Shown: positions 22,071-33,422, numbered from the stretch's first letter. The stretch is 64,000 nt of DNA from Phoma sp. XZ068 (GCA_004835665.1 RBKR01000002.1:2170001-2234000); one strand, 5' to 3'. Notes: a model not told the origin generated them from the letters alone. Numbers and translations are program-made.

Positions 22071-23972
22071 TCATAGCAGCGCTAGCCCAGTAAACGCCCG
22101 CTCGTCATCCTGGTATATCGACTTCTTGTTCTTACCGTCCAGATCGCACACATACACACCGCCTCCAAGATCCGTAACGTAGATGCGATCCCTCGACTCA
22201 TCAATCTTCAACCCAATAGCCTCGTGAAACCTCCTCGCAATAACCAATTTACTCGGGAGGACTGTAGAATCCAGAACCGGCACGCCCTCATCGTCCAAAT
22301 CCACTCTGCTCAGCGTGTTCCCCCACGGCAGCTCACCGCGATCAGTCCAGTACAACCTTCCATTCTTCTCATCGACTTCGAGATCGATGGGTTCAGGCAG
22401 ACCGTAGAGGATGCACTTGATGTCCTCGCGGGTCTCGGCTGTTTTACCCTCGGGCGTGGCGATGTTTGCGCAGAAGATGCGCCCGCGGCCGCCCTTCGAT
22501 GGGCCCTTTTGGCTCCAGTAGAACTTCCCGCACGACGGCGCAACGGCGATGCCGACGCACCAGTTCATGGCATTGGATTGCTCGGTGATGTCGCTAGCAG
22601 TCGCGCCGTTTCGTACCAAGATCTCGAGATCCTCACCGCTGTAGGAGCAGCGATAGACGGTGCAGCCTTCGCGGTCGCAGAAGTAGATCTTCTTGGCCGT
22701 GGAGTCGAGACAGATCTGCTTGGGGGTGTTGATCTCGCCGGCGTCGATGACGGTGCGCTGGTCTGTGCCGTCGAAGTTGGCGGAGTAGATGGCGCCGTCG
22801 TTGTGGCCTGGGACGCCCATACATGTCCAGAACATGCGTTTGCGGTCGTGGTCGATGGCGAGACCGTCTGGGTATGCCTGGCCGGAGACTAGTGACTTGG
22901 GTGTAGAGCCGTCGGCGCTGAGCTGCAGGATTTCGCCTGAGCCCTTGCCAGGCTCTGAGGCCGAGAGGCCTACATCGAGGACGATGATTATTGGATCAGA
23001 GGTCTCTCCGTTTGTGGGGTGATCGTTTGTCTCCCCATTAGTAGTGGCTTCGATCTGCGGAGGAAACAGACCGCCTTTGTTGGATTTGGCTCCAAGCTTG
23101 CCGTGGTCGAGGTAGTTTGCCTTGAGGTAATCGGTTGTATGAGTGGATGACAATCCGCGCTCGGCAATGTAGTGGCCCTCGATGAATGCGACAGTATCGA
23201 GACCGACCTGATCCATAAGCTTACACGGTGTCGCGCCTCCTTTGACGAACATCTCGGACCAGAGACTGTCGATTTCCTTGGGATCGCTGACGCCTTCCGA
23301 CAGTATTGTCAGCGTCTCGCGCTTGACTGCTGCCCAAAGCCGGTTGAAAATGAAGCCAGTCGATTCCTTTCTTGCAACGTACGGCTTTGCGCCGCTTTCC
23401 CTCAGTCGGTCTGACAAGAACGGGAAGATTGCGCTGTCAGTGAATCCATCTGTCATAAGTTCGACTACCATGTTCGCGGGAGGCATGTAGTAGTGAGTGT
23501 TCAGTACTCGGCGCTTTGTAGCTTTAGAGATCTTGCTGATCATCTCTGACGACTTGTACGACGAGGAGTTGGATGTGAGGATACAGTCTTCCGGCGCAAC
23601 CTGTTCGAGCGATGCAAATGTTGACAACTTGAGTTCGATTTTCTCCGGGACAGCTTCGATGACAAGCCATGCATTGGCTACAGCATGCTCAAGGTCTTCG
23701 AAGACCTGAACCTTTCCAGCCTTCACGGCCGTTGTCATGTTCTTGTAAGTGGCAATGTTTTCGTCGATGTATTGTAAACATTGATCGCGCTGCTCTGCAC
23801 TGGGATCTCTGACGCAGACGTCATATCCACCGGCTGCCCATGAGCATGCTTTGCGATGTTAGTGGTTATCCTCGAATACTATGTTCAGCATACCGATTCG
23901 GCGCCCAAGCACACCAGCGCCCAGTATAGCAACCGGGCGCTTCGCATAGTCTTTCGGTGGTTGCCAAGACAT
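22071..23972 (-). CDS. 3-hydroxyacyl-CoA dehydrogenase fused to a YWTD beta-propeller
   Basis: Two exons, 23972-23894 and 23848-22071, with a 45-nt intron give 618 aa. The N-terminal half is a 3-hydroxyacyl-CoA dehydrogenase: Rossmann motif ILGAGVLGRRIA (about 17-28), VIEAVPE, SNSSS, and NTHYYMPPANMVVELM, where His145 and Glu156 fit the catalytic dyad. FIFNRLW marks the C-terminal helical domain. A hydrophilic linker with two NGET repeats (about 300-318) leads to a second half with LDL-receptor class-B type repeats, for example GAIYSANFDGTDQRTVI, KIYFCDREG, GRLYWTDRGE and DRIYVTDLGG. The first half would oxidise a 3-hydroxyacyl-CoA or related 3-hydroxyacid with NAD. The propeller could be a lactonase-like enzyme or a binding module. 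No signal peptide, so probably cytosolic. Confidence 0.85.
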
Positions 23973-24814
23973 AGGAAGTTACGATTGTGTATATAATTTT
24001 GAGATGGAAAGTGATGTGGATGAAACAGGTAATATCATAGGATGTGTATTTCTGGAGTCGTGACACATCTCACATATATACGTCAGTTGGCCGATGGTCT
24101 CTGGGCCTACACCTACCGTACTATCCGGGCTTTCCTAACGTTCATGCTGGAAGATACACCCACGTCATTGGCGATTAGTTTCACTACATCTATCGTCATT
24201 GTTTACACTGCGCAAGCTGCTTGCAGCCCTCAATACTCATCTCGGTGTTGGCTTCGTACGATCGTACGAGGATTTCATGAAGGCATCCAGAGCGGATCTT
24301 CATGCTACTGTGGGTGTTGCGTACACAACCACAAATAGGTCGTTGCGTAACGGTGCGCTGCCGAGGTAGGGGACACTGCCCGATTGGCGGCAGTGATTGC
24401 GGAGCCTCATTCAAATGCCATCGTGGCGAGTGGACAGGAAAGTTTTTGACGTGTTCCCGGGACGTGCGCTCATGTTTGATGCCCTTGTAAATTTCTTGTG
24501 GACGATCTTTTAGCGTGCCGAGGTTGAGATGAGGCTGGCAAAGGGTGCAACTAAATTTTACGTGAACAAGTTCGTCAGACACGTGGTCAGTTTCTGTGTA
24601 TCAGGCCAGGGCGTAGTTTTGAGGAGCTGACCATATGCAAGTTTTCGATGTAAAGGAGTTGGATTCGCTATGCTATACAAAAGAAAGAGCAGATGCTAAT
24701 TCCCACATTGGGATTGGGCTGACCTAAGGAAATCTTGAACACCACACGTCATCTCGCACTCCACCATCCCTGCCATCAACATGCAAGCATTGCGCTTGCG
24801 CTTTATCATGCATC
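23973..24814. other. Spacer upstream of the dehydrogenase-propeller gene
   Basis: About 840 bp between the 3' end of the b5-reductase gene and the start of the dehydrogenase fusion, both on the minus strand. Presumed promoter plus terminator. Only short ORFs without recognisable content. Confidence 0.5.
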
Positions 24815-26250
24815 TTAGAAACAGAAAATCTCGTCTGACATCTTTGCAACAGCTCCTGGCGCCTTGAAACCTAGTGTCTCCAAAGCTTTCTTCGATGCGT
24901 TGACCATCCCTGGAGGCCCGCACAGCATAATCTTGGTGTCCGGCCCCGGCGCAGGGAGCTTCTCCTTCATCACATCTGCCGTTACGAAGCCACTCCCATA
25001 TGCCCAGTTCTCGGGCGGGCTGTCCAACATGTACCAGAGCTTGAAGTTCTTGGGGTACCTTCTAGCGAAGGTCTCAAGCTCGCTGCGAAGCAGGATGTCG
25101 TCTTCTGATCGGTTGGCCAGAATTAGAGACACCTCTGTTGTGTCATATTCGTCTTCGCAGATGGCGCGGATGAGCTGGTACATGGGTGTGAGACCTGTGC
25201 CGCCAGCTATCATGCCAATCTTCTTGCACTGTCCGACAGTGTGGGTGTAGGCTCCCTTAGGTCCACGGAACAGTACCTCGTCCCCAACTTTCAAGTTCGC
25301 AAAGAACTTTCCTGTGAGCTGGCCGTCTGGGTAAACCTTAATTACCAGTTCTAACAGGCCAGTATCGAGGTTGTTGGACGTTGGGGTGTATGATCGAGTA
25401 ACGGATTTGCCATCAATGGTAGCCTTGATAGCAACGTGCTGGCCAATAGGCAGACCAACGACGTCTCGTGGATCAGGAAGCCTAAAGCTGTACTTGAAGA
25501 CATTGGACGACAACTGGTCAATCTTGGCGACCTTCAACGGCTTGAACTCTTTGGCGTCTAGGAATCCTCGCGCCAGATGCGGGTTGGCTGGCTTTACGTA
25601 CTGGCGCTGCTTACGGCGGGGAGGGTATCTTGTGAAGCCGGACTCTACCTGTGTGAACTTGGAGAGTTTGCTGGCAACAACTGTTGCACCGATGGTGGAA
25701 ATGACGCTAGCAATCGCAAAGCCACCAACGAAGGCGCCATTGCCGCTCGACAACGAAGAAGTCGGCAATTGAGGAAGCTTGGAAAAGAGAATGCGTGGAG
25801 ATGGACCGTATGTTGATGCGCAGTATGCAGCTCCAGCCAGTGCCAAAGAGCCTGCAACAACTTTTACGACCCCCGATGCTGCAGATCCACTCTTCGCTAC
25901 AGCAGTTGGCGGGACTTGCTGGACAAGTTTGACGTTCTTTGAGCGCTTCAACTTCTCGGGATTGGCAGAGATGCCAATCAGATAGCTGTTCAAGATCTCA
26001 TCCGCATCTTCGGAGTGGCCAACGTCTGCATACTCTTCGGTCGCGTCCTTGCCAGCGACATCGATCAAAACATCTGCGCCTCCTGGGTGGTCTCGTACGT
26101 ATTTGGTGATATCGTAGACTGGGTGCTGTCAGCGGTAATCGTTTTTGGTACTCCAATCGACGCACCTTTTCCTTGAATGATCACCCACAGATCATCTCTG
26201 GTGGAGTGCGTTGCGACATCAGCCGCGCTGTAAGCAGGCAATTCAGACAT
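24815..26250 (-). CDS. Cytochrome b5 / NADH-cytochrome b5 reductase fusion
   Basis: Two exons, 26250-26166 and 26118-24815, with a 47-nt intron give 462 aa. The intron must be removed to join the b5 domain: [25 protein letters not shown]. The HPGG His and the His of VGHSEDAD are the haem ligands (residues 1 to about 85). Two hydrophobic stretches follow (near VVAGSLALAGAAYCA and FVGGFAIASVISTIGATVV) and probably anchor the protein to a membrane. The reductase part has RSYTPTSNN (FAD), GMIAGGTGLTPMYQ and LCGPPGMV (NADH). It would pass electrons from NADH through FAD to its own haem and then to an acceptor. The divergent neighbour is a P450 490 bp away, which makes that P450 a likely acceptor (inference). 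Confidence 0.93.
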
Positions 26251-26470
26251 TCTTCAGTTGACAACAAGTGGGAAAGGCTAAGGTGAGAAGGTCTAGGGTC
26301 AATCGTTAACATTGAACGAACGGGACGAGTCCTATTATGCACGCTGTTATCTCAGAGCTTTGCGCAGCCTCGGTCCGTATATGTCACATTGCGATTATCC
26401 TTGCGACAAAGCTCGACCGAGCAAATGCGGTTGCACATCGTACCCACAGAAGGAGATTAGGGCCGTCTTA

Positions 26471-26489
26471 CCTCGGCATGCTCCCGAGG
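26471..26489. promoter_or_regulatory. Inverted repeat CCTCGG-N7-CCGAGG, candidate Zn2Cys6 site
   Basis: Two perfect 6-bp arms separated by 7 bp, with CGG and CCG cores facing inward, the usual geometry for a dimeric Zn2Cys6 factor. It lies about midway in the divergent promoter, 221 bp from the reductase ATG and 252 bp from the P450 ATG. Confidence 0.5.
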
Positions 26490-26499
26490 TATCGTGGAT

Positions 26500-26519
26500 C
26501 GGGGGTCCGATCAGCCAAT
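26500..26519. promoter_or_regulatory. CGG-N4-CCG element next to a CCAAT box
   Basis: CGG GGGT CCG at 26500-26509 is followed by CCAAT at 26515-26519 (HAP-complex type motif). Short motifs like these occur by chance, but they cluster with the stronger inverted repeat 11 bp upstream. Confidence 0.35.
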
Positions 26520-26740
26520 CGGAAACATTACGATTGCGGGCCGCTGTGAAAACTACTAACGATAATCCCTGCTCGGGCCCTGCTAAGCTTCGGAGCCTCA
26601 ATGCATGGTCGGCCGATGATGCTTGACTTGTTCGTCATGCTCCGTGAGCCGTGCAATCATAGAGGCTCACACTACCATATATGCCAGTCCTGTCCGACTC
26701 AGTTTCTATCCGCTTGCTTGTCGACCAACACACCAACACA

Positions 26741-28518
26741 ATGTTGTCGCAATCATTCTACCTGCTTGGAGATGCTCCAGCATCCGCAAGGACTATCGAG
26801 GCTGATGAAAATGCCTCTTTGGACGACTTGAAAGACTTGATTGCATCACATTTCGCAATTGTTGTCGCTGATGGTAAGCAATTATCACTCTTGCACAAGG
26901 AAAAATGCGCACAATGAACAAACGGCTGACTTGACAGGTGTTGGTTTTACTCTTAACGGCGATGATCTGTCGAACGTCAAGGAGATTCTGTCCTTGCAAG
27001 ATGCTATTGCCATCTCAGTAGATGGCCATGCAGTCCGTGCTGTTCCCGGGCCAAAGGGCCTCCCATACATTGGCAACTTCTTTGAAGTGTTCCCGGATCA
27101 TTTGGGCAACCATCAACGCTTGTTCGAAAAGTACGGGCCGGTGTTCCAAACCACCAACATGGGAGGAACGGTCTTCCATTCCAACGACCCAGACATTGCT
27201 GCGGTTGCATTCTCAGAATCGGACTTTTTTACCAAGAAAATTAACGAGGCGCACCCACTGTACGGTATCAAGACCCCAGAGGCAGGTGTTTTCCTGGGTG
27301 ACACAGATACGCCTGAGTGGAGGATTACACACAAGTTCCTGCCGCCTGCATTAGGCCCCAGGGCTGTACGACACTATGCTCCCACAATGCAAAAGACTAT
27401 TGAGAGCGCATACAAGGTCTTTGACGAGCTTGACTCGATCGGTCAATCTTGGAATGTGTACATTTACATGCTGAAGCTCGGCTCGCAAGCTGTGGCAAAG
27501 TTGACGCTGGGCATGGACATGGAGCACTTTGCACACAAGGTACGATCCATGACTCTTGTACGATGGATATGCTGCTAACTCTATTTAGGACGCCCCCGTA
27601 CATGAAATGGTACACCTCATTGCTGAAACATTACATCTGAACAAGAAGGTCACCTCGTACGGAAGCTGGTATGCCAATTTACCATTCGGCGATCCCCAAT
27701 TGTTGCGAACAAAGAAGGCTCGCATGGAGGTCTTGGTCAACGAGCAGATTGCAAAGGCACAGAGTGGTGGTAGTGAGGACCTGCCGCTGCAGGAGGCCGC
27801 GGAGCAAGCTGCAAACATGGTCGATTACGCAGTTCGTGCCACTGACAACAAAGGCGAGAAGTTGCCTAAATCAAGTTTGAGGGAGGCTCTTGTCGTTGCC
27901 ACAGGTGCTGGATTCACTACAACCTCATCTCTTCTCTCATGGTTGATTTACGGCCTCGTAACATACCCTGGCATTCAAGAGAAGCTGCTGCAAGAGCTTG
28001 TGGACCACGACTTCAGCGACGAGATGGAGCTCACCGCCGACTTTACAGATAAGCTCACCTACCTGGATCGCTTCATTAAGGAGACACAACGCCGACACAA
28101 CCCCTCATTCCAGCCTGGCCGAACCGCCAAGGTCGATTTGATTCTGCCTGGCGGATACAAGCTGCCAAAGGATTCTGTCATCATCCCTGCTCTTCACCAC
28201 ATTCATAACAACCCTGCCCTGTGGGACAACCCGGCCAAGTTTGACCCTGACAGGTGGGACACACCAGAGGTGAAGAACCGACACAAGGCTGCATACATTC
28301 CCTTCGCAACCGGTCCCCGCATGTGCATCGGTTTCAACTTTGCACTCCAAGAGATCAAGATATTCCTGCCCAAGCTCATCTACCGATACAAGTTTGTTAA
28401 GGATGGCGATGAGACTATCGAGTATGACCCTATGTTCCAGCTGATCAGGCCTAACAACTTGTACGTACGGTCGGAGAAGCGTATCAAGCTCCCGCCGAAA
28501 ACAGAGGTTGTGGCCTAG
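26741..28518 (+). CDS. Cytochrome P450 with an 80-residue N-terminal extension
   Basis: Three exons, 26741-26873, 26938-27539 and 27589-28518, give 554 aa. The P450 core starts at VPGPKGLPYIGNF (about residue 80). Landmarks: I-helix GAGFTTTSS, ExxR as ETQR (410-413), PERF-like FDPDRWD, and the haem loop FATGPRMCIG with Cys491, matching FxxGxRxCxG. Unlike ordinary microsomal P450s there is no N-terminal membrane helix. Instead, residues 1-80 alternate like a small beta-grasp (FYLLGDAP..RTIEADENASLDDLKDLI..GVGFTLNGDDLSNVKEIL..AISVDG), perhaps ubiquitin-like. The gene is divergent from a b5/b5-reductase fusion that could feed it electrons. The substrate and CYP family are not assigned. Confidence 0.92.
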
Positions 28519-28908
28519 ACTGGAGTGAGCTTGTTGTATAATTGTCTTCATTTCGTTCGTGACAGTTCTTACGTTGTAGCATAGCTTTGCTGGAGTCATT
28601 TAAAGATACCTCAATACAATTTTATACACTCACTAAGACCTTTTTGTGACTCCTCTCAAACTTTAAGTGCATCTTTGGTGTGCGATGTTGTGCTTGTTCA
28701 AGCGTTAGCATGTACCTCTTGAAGGGTTTCCCGAAATTCGGCCGATAAAATACTGGTCCGAGCGGCATGCGGCGAACATTGGAAACTTCCAGCCCCCGCT
28801 ATTCCATCTTCATCCAGTTACGCTGGAAAGGAGCATCAACGTGTCGCAGCTCGCAAGAATCAAGCCCTATGCATTGTCTATCACTCGTCGCGACTAAATA
28901 ATCTGGCC
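28519..28908. other. Spacer and presumed promoter of the Zn2Cys6 gene
   Basis: About 390 bp between the P450 stop and the next start on the same strand. No gene and no strong motif seen. Confidence 0.5.
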
Positions 28909-31377
28909 ATGCCCGCCCAGCGCCGTCATCGTTCTACAGTCGCTTGTCAGAACTGTAGGAGGCGTAAGGTTCGGTGCAGCGTCACCGTCACAGGCATACC
29001 ATGTTCGAACTGCACCCAAGATAGGACTGCATGCGCCATACATGAGAATAGCCATGAGCTGTAAGGCTGACGTCAAAGTCCCGAAGCCTACTACTCTGTG
29101 CTGACAACTGCTGTGAATAATGCACAGGCCCTCGTCAGCTATCACAATGTCCTCTGTAGAGCCATCCAACGAAGTCACAAATAACGGAAGTCATGCACAT
29201 TCTAGAGGTAACATACAGACACCATCTCCAAACCATACTTCCCGCGCACCAGCGCCTGTGGACTTCGGCACTGCCAACACACTGCACAACGATACGGGTA
29301 ATCGGTTTGATCCAGAGCGCCAGAGAGATCTGGATGAAGAGCAGAGCGGAGCCGAGCTTTCATACGCCGCACGAGGGCAAGGTGATTCAAACTCGGGCAC
29401 ACCTTTCTATACTGGTAAGGAGTGCTGGCAAAACTGCCCCAGCAATGCTGACTAACTGTTCATCTTAGGCGAACAACCAGGTGTGGCTTCTTTGATCAAT
29501 GTGCAAGAGCCTCTGCCACGACATCTCATGCTACGGCCAAATCCCCCAAACGTTCTCTCCCAGGCTGATCGAGAGTTTCTGCAGCGCAAAGGCGCGTTTA
29601 GCCCTTTGCTTATGTATTCACACCAAGAACTCCTCCGTGCGTACTTCCATCATGTACATCCAATGTTACCGGCGTTGCACCTTTCTAAGTTACAGGACTT
29701 TGAGCAACCAGATGCCATTCCAGCTCACGGCATGTTACTGTACTGGAGTATGGCTGTAGTCGCAGTCAATGTGGGTTCACATGAACATGGCTGTAACACT
29801 TATCTGACTGAGGCACTGTAGTTCGTTCCTAGCGATGTTTGGAGAGCTGAAAACTTCGCGTCAAGGAAGCATATGAAGGACACGCTGTACGATCGCGCGA
29901 AGGTCAGGATATTTTGATGTGTTATGATCGCCTGTTCCCCTCCTAATCTACCAATTAGTGCATGTACGACAACTCTGGAGAAACCGACAAAGAAATCCTG
30001 CTGCAGTCTGCACTTCTACTATCTTTCTGGCACTCGGAGAGAGATAGCCACTCTCAGCCATGGTATTGGAGCGGTAAGTACGGTCAATTGCCAGGGAACG
30101 TTCCATGCTTATACAACACGAAAAGGTGTGGCGATCAACTGGTGCCAAATCATAGGCCTTCATCGCGATCCGAATGCAGCCAGAATTAATCCGCTAGTCT
30201 CACCCGGACGCCGTAACTTATGGCGGCGTTTGTGGGCCTGCTGCGTGTTTCGAGACCGCTGGCTCAGTCTCACACTGGGAAGGCCGCTTCGAATCCGCCT
30301 CAGCGACTGTGACATGCCCTTTCCTGGATCACAAGATGTCCTCAACGATTTAGAGAGGATATCTAGCGGATTACGAGACTCTTACGTACCCAAAGATCTT
30401 AATGCCATGATTGAGCACTGGGTATTGCTGATTCGACTAAGTAGGATACTAGGGGATATTTTGTCCCTCTTCTATCAACAGCTTGGCAAGCAGCCGACTT
30501 TGTCGCAATTTGATAAGCTAGAGGCTGAGCTTGGTGCATTTGTAATTCCCGAGCCTCATGGTACTCATCAAAGTCCATTTGCAACTTTCAGCTACTACCA
30601 TCTTCAGCTACACTTTCAGTAAGTCTTGATGGAACACCTGCTGTGTTCAAATATAATAGTCAAGTACACTAACGTATGGATAGAGCCACTTTGATAACAT
30701 TTTATCATCCATTTGTGTCGACAGTACCCCAAGGTCTCCCTCCTGGGGCCGAGGAACCTTGGAAGCTTCGAGTACGGAGCCGTATGGAGACTGCTGCAAC
30801 GCAGTCAAATAGCTTTCTCGACTGCATCGCTCGTGAAGGACTTGTAGGCTTCGCAAATCCGATGACGTAAGTTTGGGCATATACCTGGAGTGATCCATAA
30901 CCAGGTTCCAGTCGAATTGTATTTTTTGCCTCAGCAAACTCCTTACTGACACGACTTAGCCCACCGCTCATTGTACCGGCTATGCAAATACACCTACTGA
31001 GCTGCAAGTCTGATGATCACTTGACTCGTCGATTAGCCTTCAACAAACTCGAGATGTGCATGACAGTTATGCGAGAGCTGCAGAAGACGCACACTTCAGC
31101 ATCAATTTTCTGCGGGGTCTTTGGCGAAGCAATCCGCCAGCTTGCGCCAGGTCCGCTTGACGAGACAATCTGGGGTGCTGCTCAGATCAGACGTCCTTCG
31201 ACAGCAATTACTGTGGCGCCTGACAATCCTCAAGCTATCAGCTTCGACGACATCACGTCACAACCACTCGTTACTGATGATATCCTGGAGTCGCTCTTGA
31301 ACGAAACCTCAACGTACAATTTTTGGGAGTCGATGAACATGCCTGATCAATCTTTTCCTGATAATGGGAGATTGTGA
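28909..31377 (+). CDS. Zn(II)2Cys6 transcription factor with fungal-specific TF domain
   Basis: Eight exons: 28909-29060, 29128-29414, 29469-29770, 29822-29902, 29959-30073, 30126-30618, 30684-30866 and 30960-31377; 676 aa. The zinc cluster (about 14-41) reads CQNCRRRKVRC...PCSNC...C. The middle region matches the fungal-specific domain (PF04082): FVPSDVWRAENFASRKHMKDT, LLQSALLLSFWHSE, GVAINWCQIIGLHRDP, RRNLWRRLWACCVFRDRWLSL and GRPLRI, the pattern of cutinase regulator-like factors. The 51-nt intron at 29771-29821 removes an apparent in-frame TAG. Its place between the P450 and the transporters makes it the best candidate local regulator. The final GTGAGT at 31374 overlaps the stop, so a ninth exon cannot be excluded. 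Confidence 0.85.
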
Positions 31378-31689
31378 GTCTGCCTTGCGGATGATTCCAC
31401 GCGTCTGACCTGTTCTATGCTTCATGAAAACTTGCCCTAAGAGGCGAATTCAGGTGTGCAATCCACTGCGCCACAATTGGGGGCCAAAGCAGCCCTGCCG
31501 CCTACCCCGCACGTTATGCGCCTTGGTGAGGCGAAGCACGAGATTCGTTACCGTCAGCTTACTTCTTGCCCGCTGTCCGAAAGAAACCATCAGAACAAGA
31601 CCGCCCCTTCTTCTTGTTGCACCTTCTCTCCATGCAACACATATTGTACGAACATCATTATTGCGCAGACGCGGCCACAAACCCTTACA
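31378..31689. other. Short spacer upstream of the membrane-protein gene
   Basis: About 310 bp. The reading frame of the next gene stays open back to 31456, but its Cys/Pro/Thr-rich content looks non-coding. No other feature seen. Confidence 0.45.
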
Positions 31690-33303
31690 ATGGCGACTCA
31701 AAACGCTAAGCAGCATCTGCAAGCCTTGATCTGCTCCTCGTTGGAGATATTCAGAAAAGTCCTGCGTGCCATCAGATTCGGATTCAACCTTTTCTTTATT
31801 TTTGGAGGTTGGATGGTCGCACTATCATTTGGCTCTAATAAAAACAAAGCAAGAGTGCGCGGTAGCAGCCTCCACACGAGTGATAGTGACTCCTCTGCAA
31901 GTCAGCGATACGGTCAACGATACCTCCGAACTTACGAGTTCTTAATAAACAGATTGAAAGAGCTGTGTCATCCAACTTCAATACATATTCCCATGGCGAG
32001 CAGTATCTTGGCAATCCTCTACGCATTCCAAGCTATGAACGATCACCAAATGACACTATCTGGTACCGAGGAATACCAATCATCATGCCCTCAAGGGTCT
32101 CGTCGGACTGCGACTGGAGCTTTTGTTAAGCTCTTTGCTGCGACAGTAACGACAATAGGCGTGCATGGCCATTTGAACTCCCTAAACGGCTCGCAATCCT
32201 GGAGACATGATCTACTTCGTGCAATGGAGGTACTCGTCAACCCATTAGCATCCGTTATCGCTTTTGTTGTAGCAGTCTGGTATAGTTTCGTAGATCTGCT
32301 CAAGATCAGCCCAGGGTCCTGGAGTGAAGGCACCACCATCAAGTATCGATTTGCCAGACTATGCGGCTGTCGTGTTGACACCAAGGTACCGGCAATTACT
32401 GGACTTAAGTTTTCACTCACGCTGGTCAATCCTCACCATATCAGAGCAACTCCGCTGAAACGGGACCTTAAATGGAGTGGGCGTGTATTGATTCTGATTG
32501 TCCTGGTTGGACAGTATTCGCAAGCCGCCGTGTTGTTAATGCGGCGCATCCTCGCCAATACAGCAGCACCAGTTGATTATTCCATGCATTTCTTGGTCCT
32601 TTCCGGATTAGTCGCTTTGTTCAAGTCTCTCGCCATCTCACTTCTGAATGTGTCCTGGATGCTGGATGTAGCAACTCAACCGTGCACGGAGAGCCTCTGT
32701 GGCCTCCCCGATTGCGTGGCCTTCAAGAGAGAGCAAGGCTTGCCTTGCAAACAGTACCGCATTATTGCCGTTGGCTACAACATTACGCTTCTCTTTCAAA
32801 CGATCCTATACGAGTTGGCGGGCGGGTTCCTCCAAGGTGCAATTGTGTGGAAAATTCGAGACAGCATCTGGCGGATCCTGGTGACACTATGGAGCTTGCT
32901 GCTTGCCTGGCGATCAACTATATACTATTTCGTTGGCGCAGATGGTCTATTAGACCTCGTCAGAGATAAACAGCCCCAACCCGCGATTCCCATGCAAGCT
33001 CATTCGGATAATGGGCAGGCTGACACATTGCCAACAACTGCCCCAGAGACTGGCGATACCAGTCCGTCCGAACCCATAACCATTCCTAACGCATTGACCC
33101 TTACATTCATGTGCATCTTGAGCGTTGCTGCAATCGCGTGGCTTTGCCTAATTGTGGCCATTCAGCTTTTCTATCTGTTAGTCCCAAGTATCTCGCACAT
33201 TCTCGTTGTGTGGGAAGTGGCAACTTGGAAAGATGTGGATGCCACTTTACCCTGCCCGCATCTCTGGAAGGATGGACTTGAAGATGAGCTGTGGTGGTTT
33301 TGA
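31690..33303 (+). CDS. Multi-spanning membrane protein of unknown function
   Basis: Intronless ORF of 537 aa from the ATG at 31690 (context TACAATGGC). The first hydrophobic helix is near residues 30-45 (FGFNLFFIFGGWMVALSF). More follow at about 170-200, 265-285, 300-330, 360-385 and 395-415, with two close together near the C-terminus (TLTFMCILSVAAIAWLCLIV). The loops hold a Cys-rich patch (CTESLCGLPDC). I do not recognise a family. Its position between a regulator and an MFS carrier suggests, but does not show, a link with the metabolic genes. Confidence 0.65.
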   Translation: MATQNAKQHLQALICSSLEIFRKVLRAIRFGFNLFFIFGGWMVALSFGSNKNKARVRGSSLHTSDSDSSASQRYGQRYLRTYEFLINRLKELCHPTSIHIPMASSILAILYAFQAMNDHQMTLSGTEEYQSSCPQGSRRTATGAFVKLFAATVTTIGVHGHLNSLNGSQSWRHDLLRAMEVLVNPLASVIAFVVAVWYSFVDLLKISPGSWSEGTTIKYRFARLCGCRVDTKVPAITGLKFSLTLVNPHHIRATPLKRDLKWSGRVLILIVLVGQYSQAAVLLMRRILANTAAPVDYSMHFLVLSGLVALFKSLAISLLNVSWMLDVATQPCTESLCGLPDCVAFKREQGLPCKQYRIIAVGYNITLLFQTILYELAGGFLQGAIVWKIRDSIWRILVTLWSLLLAWRSTIYYFVGADGLLDLVRDKQPQPAIPMQAHSDNGQADTLPTTAPETGDTSPSEPITIPNALTLTFMCILSVAAIAWLCLIVAIQLFYLLVPSISHILVVWEVATWKDVDATLPCPHLWKDGLEDELWWF

Positions 33304-33422
33304 TTTCGCGACTACAGACCGCACCGCGTTTCCGAGGACGAACCATGTATTACACACGGAACTTCAGAGCCATACTCTTGTGAGCGCCAAAAGGATACCC
33401 TAGACTGATCATTTAATCCTGT

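Larger units (their letters stand above)
26251..26740. promoter_or_regulatory. Shared divergent promoter of the b5-reductase and P450 genes
   Basis: A 490-bp region between two start codons that face away from each other. It holds the inverted repeat at 26471-26489, a CGG-N4-CCG site at 26500-26509 and a CCAAT box at 26515-26519, all within 50 bp. This layout suggests joint control by a Zn2Cys6 factor; the closest candidate is the regulator gene starting at 28909. Confidence 0.6.

Noticed and set aside
29819..29821. In-frame TAG in the Zn2Cys6 gene at 28.9-31.4 kb, at first taken as a nonsense mutation.
   Set aside because: A 51-nt intron (29771-29821, GTGGGT...CTGAC...TGTAG) removes it and restores the family sequence AVN-FVPSDVWRAEN, so the gene is probably intact.
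31374..31455. A ninth exon of the Zn2Cys6 gene using GTGAGT at 31374 as donor.
   Set aside because: The stop TGA overlaps the donor and no conserved sequence follows, so the simpler end at 31377 was kept and the alternative noted in the entry.
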